DNA from: Psychrobacillus sp. FSL H8-0483
GTDB lineage: Bacteria > Bacillota > Bacilli > Bacillales_A > Planococcaceae
Length of the DNA stretch: 64,000 nt
Assembly: GCF_038637725.1 (NCBI RefSeq)
Contig: NZ_CP152052.1
Span: 2,587,501 to 2,651,500 of the forward strand
Direction: 5' to 3'
The translations under genes were made by a program, and so were the position numbers. Under the pieces are notes generated by a model. That model was not told the DNA's origin and made no database searches. It worked only from the letters and a program-made list of their open reading frames with translations. This document shows, piece after piece, positions 54,582 to 63,461 of the stretch (position 1 is the stretch's first letter; the number at the start of each line of letters is the position of its first letter).

Positions 54582-54992
54582 TCAATGACATTCCGGACAG
54601 TTCCCGTAAATCTCAAACTTATGATTTTCAATTTGGTAGCCCGGTATCGAATTTTGAATTACTTCCATTGGACAAAAATTAATTTCTTTTATATTGCCGC
54701 ATCTCATGCAAATAAAATGGTGATGATGGTGGTCCATTTCGCAATGCATACGGAAATGCTTCTCTCCTGTTAACTCTGTTTCTTCTAAAATACCAAGCTC
54801 TACAAACGTACTTAAATTGCGATAAATCGTATCATAGCTCATCCCAGGATGCTCTTCCATCATGACATTTAAAATATCTCTAGCTGTTATATACTTGGTA
54901 GTTTCTGAAAAAATTTTTAAGATTTGCTCTCTTTTATCTGTTTTTTTAAAGCCTTCTTTTTTAAGAATATCCCATGCTTTTTCTATATTCAC
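54582..54992 (-). CDS. zur: Zinc uptake regulator Zur (Fur family)
   Basis: A 136-residue Fur-family repressor. Winged helix with GMSYDTIYRNLSTFVELGIL, a His-rich metal loop HCEMDHHHHHFICMRCG, and structural zinc cysteines CMRC and CPEC. The start is GTG 54992, which overlaps the znuB stop as GTGA. Being downstream of the zinc ABC genes and a Zur box, it is probably self-regulated. Confidence 0.93.
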   Translation of the reverse strand: MNIEKAWDILKKEGFKKTDKREQILKIFSETTKYITARDILNVMMEEHPGMSYDTIYRNLSTFVELGILEETELTGEKHFRMHCEMDHHHHHFICMRCGNIKEINFCPMEVIQNSIPGYQIENHKFEIYGNCPECH

Positions 54993-55837
54993 GGAGACTC
55001 AACTCCCTTTCTCCCCATATTTTTCGACAAAATAGTAAGAAGTAAGATAATAATAGATGTAACAACAATGGTACCCCCTGGAGCTAAGTCTAAGTAAAAC
55101 GCACTTACTAACCCAATAATGACAGCTAATTCTCCAAATAATACTGAAAAAATGATCGCTTGCTTAAAACTTTTGGAAATACGCATTGCTGCAGCTACTG
55201 GTAATGTCATTAACGATGACACTAGCAAAATGCCAACAATTCGCATAGATCCAGCAATAACTAATGCAATTACAATCATAAATAACAAATGAACCCACTT
55301 TGCAGGTAATCCAGAAGCTTTCGCATATTCTTCATCAAACGACAAAACAAATAATTCTTTGAAAAATAGCGTTAAAAATAATACAACGATAAAAGCTATA
55401 CATAAAACAATCCACAAATCTTGCCGACTGACAGCAGATACAGAGCCAAATAAATAACTAAATAAATCAGAACTAAACCCTTCTGCTAACGAGATAAAAA
55501 TAGCTCCAAAACCTAATCCTGCAGACATAATGATTGGAATTGCTAATTCTTCATAATGTTTATATAATCTGCGTAATCTTTCAATAAATAAAGAACCTGT
55601 AACCGAAGCTACAATACCCAAATATAAAGGATTTAATAACGCTAGAGCACCTATAGATTGACTCAAATACAAGCTTCCTGCAATCCCCGCAAGTGTAACA
55701 TGACTCAGCGCATCAGCTATAAGGGAAAGTCTACGTACAACAATAAATACGCCCAAAAGAGGTACAATAACCCCAATGATTAGTCCGGATGCAAATGCAT
55801 TTTGGAGAAATTGATATTGAAAGATCGAATCGATCAT
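54989..55837 (-). CDS. znuB: Zinc ABC transporter permease (ZnuB/AdcB type)
   Basis: A 282-residue ABC-3 family permease with about eight membrane helices and the motif RRLSLIADALSHVTLAGIAG. GAGGTG lies 5 bases before ATG 55837; a longer frame upstream reads through znuC. No substrate-binding protein gene is adjacent. Confidence 0.93.
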   Translation of the reverse strand: MIDSIFQYQFLQNAFASGLIIGVIVPLLGVFIVVRRLSLIADALSHVTLAGIAGSLYLSQSIGALALLNPLYLGIVASVTGSLFIERLRRLYKHYEELAIPIIMSAGLGFGAIFISLAEGFSSDLFSYLFGSVSAVSRQDLWIVLCIAFIVVLFLTLFFKELFVLSFDEEYAKASGLPAKWVHLLFMIVIALVIAGSMRIVGILLVSSLMTLPVAAAMRISKSFKQAIIFSVLFGELAVIIGLVSAFYLDLAPGGTIVVTSIIILLLTILSKNMGRKGVESP

Positions 55838-56601
55838 GATTGCACCTCGCTTCGATGTTCTACTTTGCGAACTGCGTGGCCATACCACGCTTCTAATTGT
55901 TCTTCACTCATTGCTTCCATATCATTCTTAAATCCGTGGAAATGTATACGCTGATTAAGACAGGCAACATGACTAATACTTTTGGAAACCGCATCTACAT
56001 CATGTGTAACTAGTACAATTGTGATATTATGTTCCCGATTTAAATGCGATAACATATGATAAAACGAACGAACATTTTTACTATCTACTCCAACGGTTGG
56101 CTCATCTAATATTAAAACTTTTGGGTTACTAATCAATGCTCTTGCAATAAAAACGCGCTGTTGTTGCCCACCAGATAGATCTCCTATGTTCTTCCCTGCG
56201 AATTGCTCCATACCCACTGCTTTTAGAGCTTGTCGAACTTGCATTTGCACATCTTTCGGATAACGATGAAATAATCCAATTTTTTTAACTAATCCACTTC
56301 GCACTACTTCCCCTACTGTCGCCGGAAATCCTGTATTAAATGAATTTGATTTTTGGGACACATACCCTATCAATTCTTTTCCTTTGAATTGATTGGCTGG
56401 CTTACCGAAAAGAAATACCTCTCCTTTAGTCGGTTTTAATAAGCCTAGCATTATTTTTAATAATGTAGACTTTCCAGATCCATTTGGGCCAATAATCGCT
56501 AAAAATTCTCCTTCTGCAATCGTTAGATTAATATCTATCAATGCCTTCGTTTGTTCATATTGGTACGAAATATTATTTAAATTTATTAATGGTGTAGCCA
56601 T
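55834..56601 (-). CDS. znuC: Zinc ABC transporter ATP-binding protein (ZnuC/AdcC type)
   Basis: A 255-residue ABC ATPase with Walker A GPNGSGKST, signature [15 protein letters not shown], Walker B VLILDEPTVGVD and switch His in VTHDVDAV. ATG 56601 follows GAGGAAATAAA. First gene of znuC-znuB-zur. Confidence 0.94.
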   Translation of the reverse strand: MATPLINLNNISYQYEQTKALIDINLTIAEGEFLAIIGPNGSGKSTLLKIMLGLLKPTKGEVFLFGKPANQFKGKELIGYVSQKSNSFNTGFPATVGEVVRSGLVKKIGLFHRYPKDVQMQVRQALKAVGMEQFAGKNIGDLSGGQQQRVFIARALISNPKVLILDEPTVGVDSKNVRSFYHMLSHLNREHNITIVLVTHDVDAVSKSISHVACLNQRIHFHGFKNDMEAMSEEQLEAWYGHAVRKVEHRSEVQS

Positions 56602-56618
56602 TTTATTTCCTCTATTCC

Positions 56619-56639
56619 AATTCATAATGATTACGATTT
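56619..56639 (-). promoter_or_regulatory. Zur box upstream of znuC
   Basis: On the minus strand the 21-base site begins AAATCGTAATCATTA and ends TGAATT, an imperfect palindrome close to the B. subtilis Zur operator (AAATCGTAATNATTNCGATTT). Lies 18 bases before the znuC start. Confidence 0.85.
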
Positions 56640-56703
56640 ACAAAGTTAAAGTATAGAGGAAAACTCGTCATGTGTAAATAAAATTGCTTGAAAGGATGTT
56701 TTA

Positions 56704-56964
56704 ATGGATATTGCGAAGTTTGTTCTTCAGTTACAAAGTTGCTCCAAAAAAGAATTTAAAACAATCATTAAAGGGTTTGATATTAAGTTATCCGATAAAG
56801 AACTGGATGGTGTCTATCCATTGCTAAAAGAAATATCTATTACCTGGCTTGTACTTGGTGTACCAATTTCCATTCAACAAAAACTTATTCAAATACTTGG
56901 AGAACAACGGGCAGGCGCGCTTTATCAAGAAATATTAGAAAAAGCACCCTCCTCTTTTCGTTGA
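56704..56964 (+). CDS. yqfT: DUF2624-like small protein (YqfT-like)
   Basis: An 86-residue helical protein. The region FDIKLSDKELDGVYPLLKE resembles the DUF2624/YqfT fold, and yqfT sits next to nfo in Bacillus. AAAGGA precedes ATG 56704. Function unknown; assignment rests on length, pattern and position. Confidence 0.6.
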   Translation: MDIAKFVLQLQSCSKKEFKTIIKGFDIKLSDKELDGVYPLLKEISITWLVLGVPISIQQKLIQILGEQRAGALYQEILEKAPSSFR

Positions 56965-56984
56965 AAAGAAGAAGGTACTTTAAA
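56938..56984. terminator. Bidirectional terminator between yqfT and nfo
   Basis: AAAGCACC...CTCTTTTC/GAAAAGAAG...GGTACTTT imperfect long stem between convergent genes. Confidence 0.75.
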
Positions 56985-57872
56985 TTAATCTCGTAATGCG
57001 TCAATTGCTTCAGGGTTAAATGTTTTGGAACGAAGCATTTCAATTTCGTATTTATATGGAGCTTGTTTCGATTTAGCATCTACTCCTACGAAAGGTGTTT
57101 CTAAGATTTTTGGAATATCCGTTAGCTGTGGATGATGCACCACGTATTGGAGCGCATCAAAGCCAATCTCCCCAAAGCCAATATTCTCGTGTCGATCTTT
57201 AGCTGCTCCACGCACATTTTTACTATCATTTATATGAAGTACTTTTAAACGATCGATACCGATAATTTTATCAAATTGATTTAACACATCATCGAAATCA
57301 TTTACGATATCATAGCCAGCGTCGTGAATATGACAAGTGTCTAAACAAATAGACAGACGATGATTATTGCTAACTCCATCAATAATTTGGGCTAATTCAT
57401 CAAATGTACGCCCACATTCAGAGCCTTTTCCTGCCATTGTTTCTAAAGCAATTTGGACAGGGAAATCTTGTGTTAACACTTCATTAAGGCCTTCCACAAT
57501 TTTCTGAATTCCAGCTTCAGCTCCTGCTCCAACATGAGCTCCTGGATGTAACACGATCTGAGTTGCACCAATTGCTGCTGTGCGTTCCACTTCTTTTTGT
57601 AAAAAGTCAACGCCTAGTGCAAATGTCTCTGGCTTAGTTGTATTGCCAAGATTAATAATATACGGTGCATGTACAACAATGTTAGACATCCCATTATCTT
57701 TCATATGTTGTAAGCCAGCTTCTATATTAAGTTCCTCGATTGGTTTTCTACGAGTATTTTGAGGTGCACCTGTATAAATCATAAATGTATTTGCACCATA
57801 TGAAGCTGCTTCTTTGCTTGATGCAAGAAGCATGTCTTTTCCACTCATCGAAACATGTGATCCTAAAAGCAA
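56985..57872 (-). CDS. nfo: Endonuclease IV (apurinic/apyrimidinic)
   Basis: Zinc-dependent TIM-barrel enzyme that nicks DNA 5' to abasic sites. The 295-residue protein has [54 protein letters not shown] and HINDSKN motifs supplying the zinc ligands. TTG 57872, 7 bases after AAGGAGG, is the start. Confidence 0.96.
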   Translation of the reverse strand: MLLGSHVSMSGKDMLLASSKEAASYGANTFMIYTGAPQNTRRKPIEELNIEAGLQHMKDNGMSNIVVHAPYIINLGNTTKPETFALGVDFLQKEVERTAAIGATQIVLHPGAHVGAGAEAGIQKIVEGLNEVLTQDFPVQIALETMAGKGSECGRTFDELAQIIDGVSNNHRLSICLDTCHIHDAGYDIVNDFDDVLNQFDKIIGIDRLKVLHINDSKNVRGAAKDRHENIGFGEIGFDALQYVVHHPQLTDIPKILETPFVGVDAKSKQAPYKYEIEMLRSKTFNPEAIDALRD

Positions 57873-57884
57873 TGGAAAACCTCC

Positions 57885-59186
57885 TTATTTCTGACGGTTT
57901 TTAATACGGCGTTCTCTTTTCTTCACTTTATCCATTTCCCATTTCATATTACGTTTATAGCCTGGTTTTACTTTTTTCGGTTTACGAACCATAGACTTCG
58001 CTTTTGCATCTATTTCATTTTCATTTTTTGTACGATTTTTACGAGCGTGTCTTTCTTTTAAATCAGACCACTCACCATTTACAACATCCTTGTGCTCTAA
58101 TGGTATGCCCATTTTTTCAATACGAACTAATGCATCTTCATCAGAAGGCTCATATAAAGTAATTGCTGTACCAGTTAAACCAGCACGAGCAGTTCTTCCC
58201 ACACGATGAATGAAAAACTCTAAATCATCTGGAATTTCGTAGTTAATAACATGACTTACTCCTGGAATATCAATACCACGTGCTGCTAAATCAGTAGCTA
58301 CAATATATTGAAACTCTAGTTCATGAATTTGTTTCATCACACGTTTTCGATCACGTGGAGAGATATCCCCATGAATAACTCCAACCTTATTTATTCCATT
58401 ACCTTGTAAGTAATTAGCTACTTCATCTGCATGCTGTTTCGTATTCGCAAAAATGATCGCTAAGTATGGATTAATCCCTTCGATTACATCCAACAAACGT
58501 TTTTTACGTGATTTACTACGGACTGGGACAACGGTAAAGTCGATTCCATCAGCAACTGGACGTTTATCTCCCATTTTAATATGCACTGGTGAGTCCATAT
58601 ATTTTTTCAAGAATGGTTGTAGTTTTTCAGGAATAGTCGCAGAGAATACAAACATCTCTAATTGTTCTGGCATACGAGATGCGAACTGATCAATTTCACT
58701 TATAAAGCCTAGGTCAAATGCTAAATCCGCTTCATCTACTACTAGAATTTTTGAAGTGTGCACTAGTAATGCTTGTTCAACAGTTAAGTCACGCAGTCTT
58801 CCTGGTGTTCCAACAACAATTTGTGGTTGCGTCTTTAATTTCTCAATGGAACGTGCTTTGTCAGTACCACCAATGAATAGTTTTGTTTGTATTTCTGTAC
58901 CTTCTACTAGCTTATTCAACTCTTTATAAATTTGAGTTGCAAGTTCTCTTGTTGGTGATGTAATAATTGCTTGTACTTCTTGTTTACTAGCATCTATTTT
59001 TTCAACAATTGGGATCAAAAAACTGTGTGTTTTTCCTGTTCCAGTATGTGCTTGACCAATCGCACTTCTCCCTTTTAAAACTAAAGGAATCATTTCTTTT
59101 TGAATTGGCGTTGGTTCTTGAAAGCCTAGTTTATCAATTGCATTTTGCAAAAAAGGCTGAAAATTATAATCTGTATATTTGGACAT
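57885..59186 (-). CDS. cshB: DEAD-box RNA helicase (CshB-like)
   Basis: A 433-residue helicase: Q-motif FQEPTPIQKEMIP, motif I AHTGTGKT, Ia SPTRELA, II VDEADLAFD, III FSATIPE, VI HRVGRTARAG, then a basic C-terminal tail rich in Lys/Arg. Position next to nfo indicates CshB, linked to cold growth and RNA turnover. GAGGGAGGG precedes ATG 59186. Confidence 0.94.
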   Translation of the reverse strand: MSKYTDYNFQPFLQNAIDKLGFQEPTPIQKEMIPLVLKGRSAIGQAHTGTGKTHSFLIPIVEKIDASKQEVQAIITSPTRELATQIYKELNKLVEGTEIQTKLFIGGTDKARSIEKLKTQPQIVVGTPGRLRDLTVEQALLVHTSKILVVDEADLAFDLGFISEIDQFASRMPEQLEMFVFSATIPEKLQPFLKKYMDSPVHIKMGDKRPVADGIDFTVVPVRSKSRKKRLLDVIEGINPYLAIIFANTKQHADEVANYLQGNGINKVGVIHGDISPRDRKRVMKQIHELEFQYIVATDLAARGIDIPGVSHVINYEIPDDLEFFIHRVGRTARAGLTGTAITLYEPSDEDALVRIEKMGIPLEHKDVVNGEWSDLKERHARKNRTKNENEIDAKAKSMVRKPKKVKPGYKRNMKWEMDKVKKRERRIKNRQK

Positions 59187-59289
59187 TTGAGTCCCTCCCT
59201 CACATTTCTTTATTGTACCACGATTGTACATAAAACGTATAATTTGCATAGAATAGATTAGTCTGTATTGTTCGAAAGGAGATGAAAAA

Positions 59290-59922
59290 ATGCGCTACCA
59301 GTCTTTTTATCCATTCGCTCAACCACGTGGAAATGATTTTTTTAATATCAACAATTCTGCACCACTAAATACGCCCCCACCTGCTCAAGATATGTTTGTC
59401 CCACCTACTAATGCTCCTGCAAGCGGTCCTGCAACTAATCTGTTTAGACAGTTCCAAGGAGCTCTCGGTGGATTTCAACAAGGAGCCCCAGGTGGGTTTG
59501 AACAAGGACCCTTTGGTGGATTCCAGCAAGGAAGCCCAGCTGGATTTCAGCAAGGAGGACCAAGTGGCTTCCAGCAAGGAGGTCCAGGTGGATTTCAGCA
59601 AGGCGCCGGTGCTTTAGGCGCCCCACAACGAGGCGCTGGTGCTGGTGGAGGTAGAACCATGTCGTATTTACAAACCGCTGATAAATTTATTAACACAGCC
59701 CAACAGCTTACACCAATGGTTAGACAGTTTGCACCAATGATTCAAAATGTACCAGCACTTCTAAGGCTATATCGAGGGTTTCAGGCCGCTCCAAATGTCG
59801 CTACAGCAACTACTGCAGCTACAACCGCTACTAATGCAGGTGCAGCAGCTCCAGTTGCACGTGCTGCAGCAGCCGTGACGAATGGGCTTTCCCTTCCACG
59901 AATTTTCCAACCACCATTTTAA
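59290..59922 (+). CDS. yqfQ: VrrA/YqfQ family protein with tandem repeats
   Basis: A 210-residue low-complexity protein. Residues about 61-108 are six tandem octapeptides of the form GFQQGxPG, encoded by 24-base repeats at 59470-59613. A helical segment (MSYLQTADKFINTAQQLTPMVRQ, here shown as TADKFINTAQQL) and an Ala/Thr-rich tail follow. GAAAGGAGATG precedes ATG 59290. In Bacillus the locus is length-variable; location and role are uncertain. Confidence 0.85.
   Translation: MRYQSFYPFAQPRGNDFFNINNSAPLNTPPPAQDMFVPPTNAPASGPATNLFRQFQGALGGFQQGAPGGFEQGPFGGFQQGSPAGFQQGGPSGFQQGGPGGFQQGAGALGAPQRGAGAGGGRTMSYLQTADKFINTAQQLTPMVRQFAPMIQNVPALLRLYRGFQAAPNVATATTAATTATNAGAAAPVARAAAAVTNGLSLPRIFQPPF
59470..59613 (+). 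repeat. Six 24-bp tandem repeats inside yqfQ
   Basis: Units begin GGATTTCAACAAGG, GGGTTTGAACAAGG, GGATTCCAGCAAGG and so on, all in frame and encoding GFxQG plus three variable residues. Copy number changes would keep the frame. Confidence 0.85.
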
Positions 59923-59988
59923 TTTTTTGTAATCGTCTATGTGCTCCGTTATAATATGAGTATGCTCGTATTGAAGGGAGTTTCAGAA

Positions 59989-60966
59989 ATGATTGTACAA
60001 AAAATTTCGCCAAGAGGATATTGTTACGGTGTAGTGGATGCAATGGTAATTGCTCGCAATGCTGCACTTGACAAATCTCTCCCTCGGCCAATATATATTT
60101 TAGGCATGATTGTCCATAACAAACATGTGACTGATGCTTTTGAAAAAGATGGGATTATTACGTTAGACGGCGAAAATCGTTTGGATATTCTTTCCAAAGT
60201 AGACAAAGGAACCGTAATTTTTACTGCACATGGGGTATCCCCAGAAGTAAAAGAACTTGCTCGTCAAAAAGGATTAGTATCTATTGATGCTACTTGCCCT
60301 GATGTTACTGTAACTCATGATTTAATTAAAGAAAAAACGGCTGAAGGCTTTGACATCATTTATATTGGTAAAAAAGGTCATCCGGAGCCAGAAGGTGCTA
60401 TCGGTGTAGCGCCTGATAGGGTACACCTAGTACAATCGTTAGAGGATATTGAACATTTAACACTAAATACGGATAAACTACTCGTAACGAATCAAACTAC
60501 GATGTCCCAATGGGATGTTGCACACTTGATGGAAAAACTTCAAGAAAAGTACCCGCATATTGATGTGCATCAAGAAATTTGCCTTGCTACTCAAGTAAGA
60601 CAAGAAGCTGTTGCCCAACAAGCAGGTGAAGCTGATCTATTAATTGTTGTTGGTGATCCAATGAGTAATAACTCTAATAGACTGACACAAGTTTCGGAGG
60701 AGATTGCAGGTACACCTTCTTATCGAATAGGAGACATTTCGGAATTGAAGCTAGAATGGTTAGAAAATGTTCAGCATGTCGCGGTTACCGCTGGAGCATC
60801 TACTCCTACACCAATTGTGAAAGAAGTCATTCAATTTTTAGAGAAATACGACCCAAATGACATTTCTACTCATGATATTACGAAAAAAGTACTGCCAGAA
60901 AAGATTCTACCGAAAATAAAAGTTCCAAAACCAGTTATTCGTATTGAACCATATACAATGCAATAG
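59989..60966 (+). CDS. ispH: 4-hydroxy-3-methylbut-2-enyl diphosphate reductase
   Basis: Last step of the MEP pathway, giving IPP and DMAPP. The 325-residue iron-sulfur enzyme has cluster cysteines in GYCYGV (Cys 12), ATCPDVT and EICLATQ, with [17 protein letters not shown] and GDPMSNNSN motifs. AAGGGAG lies 8 bases before ATG 59989; the longer frame upstream is rejected. Confidence 0.96.
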   Translation: MIVQKISPRGYCYGVVDAMVIARNAALDKSLPRPIYILGMIVHNKHVTDAFEKDGIITLDGENRLDILSKVDKGTVIFTAHGVSPEVKELARQKGLVSIDATCPDVTVTHDLIKEKTAEGFDIIYIGKKGHPEPEGAIGVAPDRVHLVQSLEDIEHLTLNTDKLLVTNQTTMSQWDVAHLMEKLQEKYPHIDVHQEICLATQVRQEAVAQQAGEADLLIVVGDPMSNNSNRLTQVSEEIAGTPSYRIGDISELKLEWLENVQHVAVTAGASTPTPIVKEVIQFLEKYDPNDISTHDITKKVLPEKILPKIKVPKPVIRIEPYTMQ

Positions 60967-60997
60967 TTAAAAGCTGCTTCCTCGGAAGCAGCTTTTT
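60965..60997. terminator. Bidirectional terminator between ispH and the Nif3 gene
   Basis: AAAAGCTGCTTCC/GGAAGCAGCTTTTT hairpin between convergent genes. Confidence 0.9.
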
Positions 60998-60998
60998 C

Positions 60999-62117
60999 TT
61001 ATACTAATTGAAATGGTTCTGTTGAAAGCTTAGACGGAATGAATGTACATGAAAGTTTCTTTTCGTTACATGCTGAATTCATATAATCAGCAACTCCTAC
61101 TTTCATAATCTGCTCCACATGATGGCCTGGATCAATTACGGCTAGGTTAATAGCCTCTGCATCTTGCGCCACATGAAAGTACAAATCTCCCGTTATAAAG
61201 ACATCCGCACCTGCTCTTTTAGCGACTTGAATGTATTTATTACCGTCTCCACCAAGCACAGCAATTTTTTGAACAGTCTTCTTCATATCTCCAACCACCC
61301 GCACAAACGGGACACCAAGCTGCTGTTTTACTGTTCGTGCATATTCTGCAAGTGTGACTGGGTTTGGCAATGTACCAATTCTTCCAAGTCCTTTTTCATT
61401 CACTTCTGATTCTAATAAGATTAAATCATAGGCTGGTTCTTCATAAGGATGAATAGACAGCAAAGCTTTTAATAGTCGACTTTTCATAGTAACTGGAAAA
61501 ACAACCTCTATTTTATCTTCCTTTACTATGGTAAGTTCATTCGCTATACCTAAATAAGGATCGGCATTTTCAGAAGGTTTAAAACGCCCTTCTCCACTCG
61601 AAGTAAAACTACATGCATCATACTCTCCAATTTGACCAGCTCCTGCTGTATTTAAAGCAGCTCTTACTTGCTCTGTCGATTCTTTTGGCGTGAATACCGC
61701 TAGTTTCATCAACTTCTCGGTAGACGTTGGTTCTAAGATTTTCACATTTGCCAATTGTAATTGGTTTGCGAGTAAATCATTTACTCCACCAGTAGCTATA
61801 TCTAAATTAGTATGCGCTGCGTATACTGCAATGTCATGCTTAATTAGTTTTTCTATTAAGCTTCCTTGCGGTAAATCTGTACGCATATTTTTTAGTCCTC
61901 GATAAATCGGTGGATGGTGTGCGATGATAAGCTGGCAATCGCTATCTATTGCTTCCTGTACTACATCAGGATTGACGTCTAGTGTTACGAGCACTTTGGA
62001 GATAGGCTTATTTAGAGTACCTATTTGAAGTCCTACGGGGTCTCCTTCAACTGCAAGTGACTTAGGGGCCCATTGTTCAAATAGTGAGATAAGCTGTTGA
62101 CCATTTGTTTGCTTCAT
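60999..62117 (-). CDS. yqfO: Nif3-like dinuclear metal center protein (YqfO)
   Basis: A 372-residue protein of the Nif3 / GTP cyclohydrolase I type 2 family. Metal-binding residues lie in LIIAHHPPIY, HTNLDIATGG and the C-terminal GHHVEQIM. The middle (about 130-240) is the inserted PII-like domain seen in Bacillus YqfO, with HPYEEPAYDLI. Function unproven. It overlaps the trmK transcript 3 bases after its stop. Confidence 0.9.
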   Translation of the reverse strand: MKQTNGQQLISLFEQWAPKSLAVEGDPVGLQIGTLNKPISKVLVTLDVNPDVVQEAIDSDCQLIIAHHPPIYRGLKNMRTDLPQGSLIEKLIKHDIAVYAAHTNLDIATGGVNDLLANQLQLANVKILEPTSTEKLMKLAVFTPKESTEQVRAALNTAGAGQIGEYDACSFTSSGEGRFKPSENADPYLGIANELTIVKEDKIEVVFPVTMKSRLLKALLSIHPYEEPAYDLILLESEVNEKGLGRIGTLPNPVTLAEYARTVKQQLGVPFVRVVGDMKKTVQKIAVLGGDGNKYIQVAKRAGADVFITGDLYFHVAQDAEAINLAVIDPGHHVEQIMKVGVADYMNSACNEKKLSCTFIPSKLSTEPFQLV

Positions 62118-62120
62118 TTT

Positions 62121-62813
62121 TTATAGCAACTCCCTCACCAATGCGACTTTTGTCTGCAGTTCCTCTTTCTTTGACTGAACATCTATTGTTAATGGTATAT
62201 TATTTAACTGGTCAATAATTCGTTGCCATTCGTTTATTTCATTCTTCCATTTTTTCTTAAAAACAGGTGATTTTTCTTTCAGCAGCATAGGGCCTACTAA
62301 CAGTTCTTGATCCGTCAGTTCCATTTTGCCTTTTTTAAGTACTAGAATTTCATAAATCTTATCATGTTCTTCTAGTATCGTTTCATTTACAATTTTCCAC
62401 TTCTCATTTATTGCCCATTCCCGAATTGCTTTCGCATGAATGTTGGGTTGTAAAATTAATGTATCCACTGTAGAGAGTTTTTTCTTTCCTGCTTCTAAAA
62501 TAGAAGCAATTAGTGGACCTCCCATTCCGGCAATTGTAATGGTGCCTACATTGTCTTCTTCTTTTACAACTTCTAGACCGTTTCCAAATCGTACATCTAT
62601 ATTTTCTTCTAAATTTTCACTTTTCACTTGCTTTTGTGCCGATTCAAAAGGTCCTTTTACAACCTCACCCGCAATTGCGTTTGAAATTATTCCTGCATGC
62701 ACTAAGTAACAAGGTAAATAGGCATGATCACTTCCAATATCCGCTAAAATAGCATCTTTTTCAACAAAGGAAGCGACCGTTTTTAGTCTTTCCGATAAAT
62801 TTTTTGCATTCAA
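62121..62813 (-). CDS. trmK: tRNA (adenine(22)-N(1))-methyltransferase TrmK
   Basis: A 230-residue SAM-dependent methyltransferase for A22 of tRNAs. Motif I ADIGSDHAYLPCYLV, GEVVKGPFESA, TITIAGMGGPLI and a C-terminal coiled coil are typical of TrmK. The start is TTG 62813, 8 bases after AGAGGTG. Paired with yqfO as in other Bacilli. Confidence 0.93.
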   Translation of the reverse strand: MNAKNLSERLKTVASFVEKDAILADIGSDHAYLPCYLVHAGIISNAIAGEVVKGPFESAQKQVKSENLEENIDVRFGNGLEVVKEEDNVGTITIAGMGGPLIASILEAGKKKLSTVDTLILQPNIHAKAIREWAINEKWKIVNETILEEHDKIYEILVLKKGKMELTDQELLVGPMLLKEKSPVFKKKWKNEINEWQRIIDQLNNIPLTIDVQSKKEELQTKVALVRELL

Positions 62814-62910
62814 TAGTAAACACCTCTTCTTTTAACATTATAGCAAAGAAAAGCGTATGACGCCTGTAATCTCTAAGAGTAAAATTTTATACTTACGCAC
62901 CATTCAAGTA

Positions 62911-62951
62911 AAAAAGACCTCGATTCTTTTACAGAATCCGAGGCCTTTTTA
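62911..62951 (-). terminator. Terminator of cccA
   Basis: AAAGGCCTCGGATTCT/AGAATCGAGGTCTTTTTT hairpin on the minus strand. Confidence 0.9.
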
Positions 62952-62964
62952 TTAGAATTTTTGA

Positions 62965-63327
62965 TTACTCTAAAGATTTAACCCAAGCAGCCATAGCGTC
63001 TAGGTTTTCTTCTGGTACTAAGCCAGGTGGCATAGCGCCTTTACCGTTTGCTAATACTTCTTTAATTTCCTCTTCAGAAAGTGCAGTTCCTACTAATTTT
63101 GGTCCCACACCACCTTCATAACTGTTACCGTGACAACCGATACATTTACCTTGAGCAAGAGCTTCAGGATCAAAGTTACCTGCTGCCGCTTCTTCACCGC
63201 CACCTTCAGCAGCATGCTCCGTTGCCATTTCTTCTTTATTATTTACTCCATCAACAGATAAGAAGAAAATTAGACCGATACCAAATGCCATGATTAAGAT
63301 AAATGGAATTATTGGATTCTTTTGCAT
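62965..63327 (-). CDS. cccA: Cytochrome c-550
   Basis: A 120-residue membrane-anchored c-type cytochrome facing outward. One membrane helix (about 6-24), an acidic Ala/Glu/Gly linker, then a cytochrome domain with the heme motif CIGCH (62-66) and an axial Met 99 in KGAMPPG. Length equals B. subtilis CccA. GGAGGG precedes ATG 63327. Shuttles electrons in respiration. Confidence 0.95.
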   Translation of the reverse strand: MQKNPIIPFILIMAFGIGLIFFLSVDGVNNKEEMATEHAAEGGGEEAAAGNFDPEALAQGKCIGCHGNSYEGGVGPKLVGTALSEEEIKEVLANGKGAMPPGLVPEENLDAMAAWVKSLE

Positions 63328-63461
63328 TGTTAACCCTCCCTCTAAATACAATCTTTTCTAATAGAATTAGTCAACACTAATATTGTACTGCATTCTAATG
63401 AAAACGAAAAGCCTAAAGAGGAAGTTTTCTTACTTTGTGACAATTTCGACACATTATTAAA

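Noticed and set aside
59470-59613. CRISPR-like array
   Set aside because: The repeats are 24 bp, directly adjacent without spacers, and in frame within a protein-coding gene.
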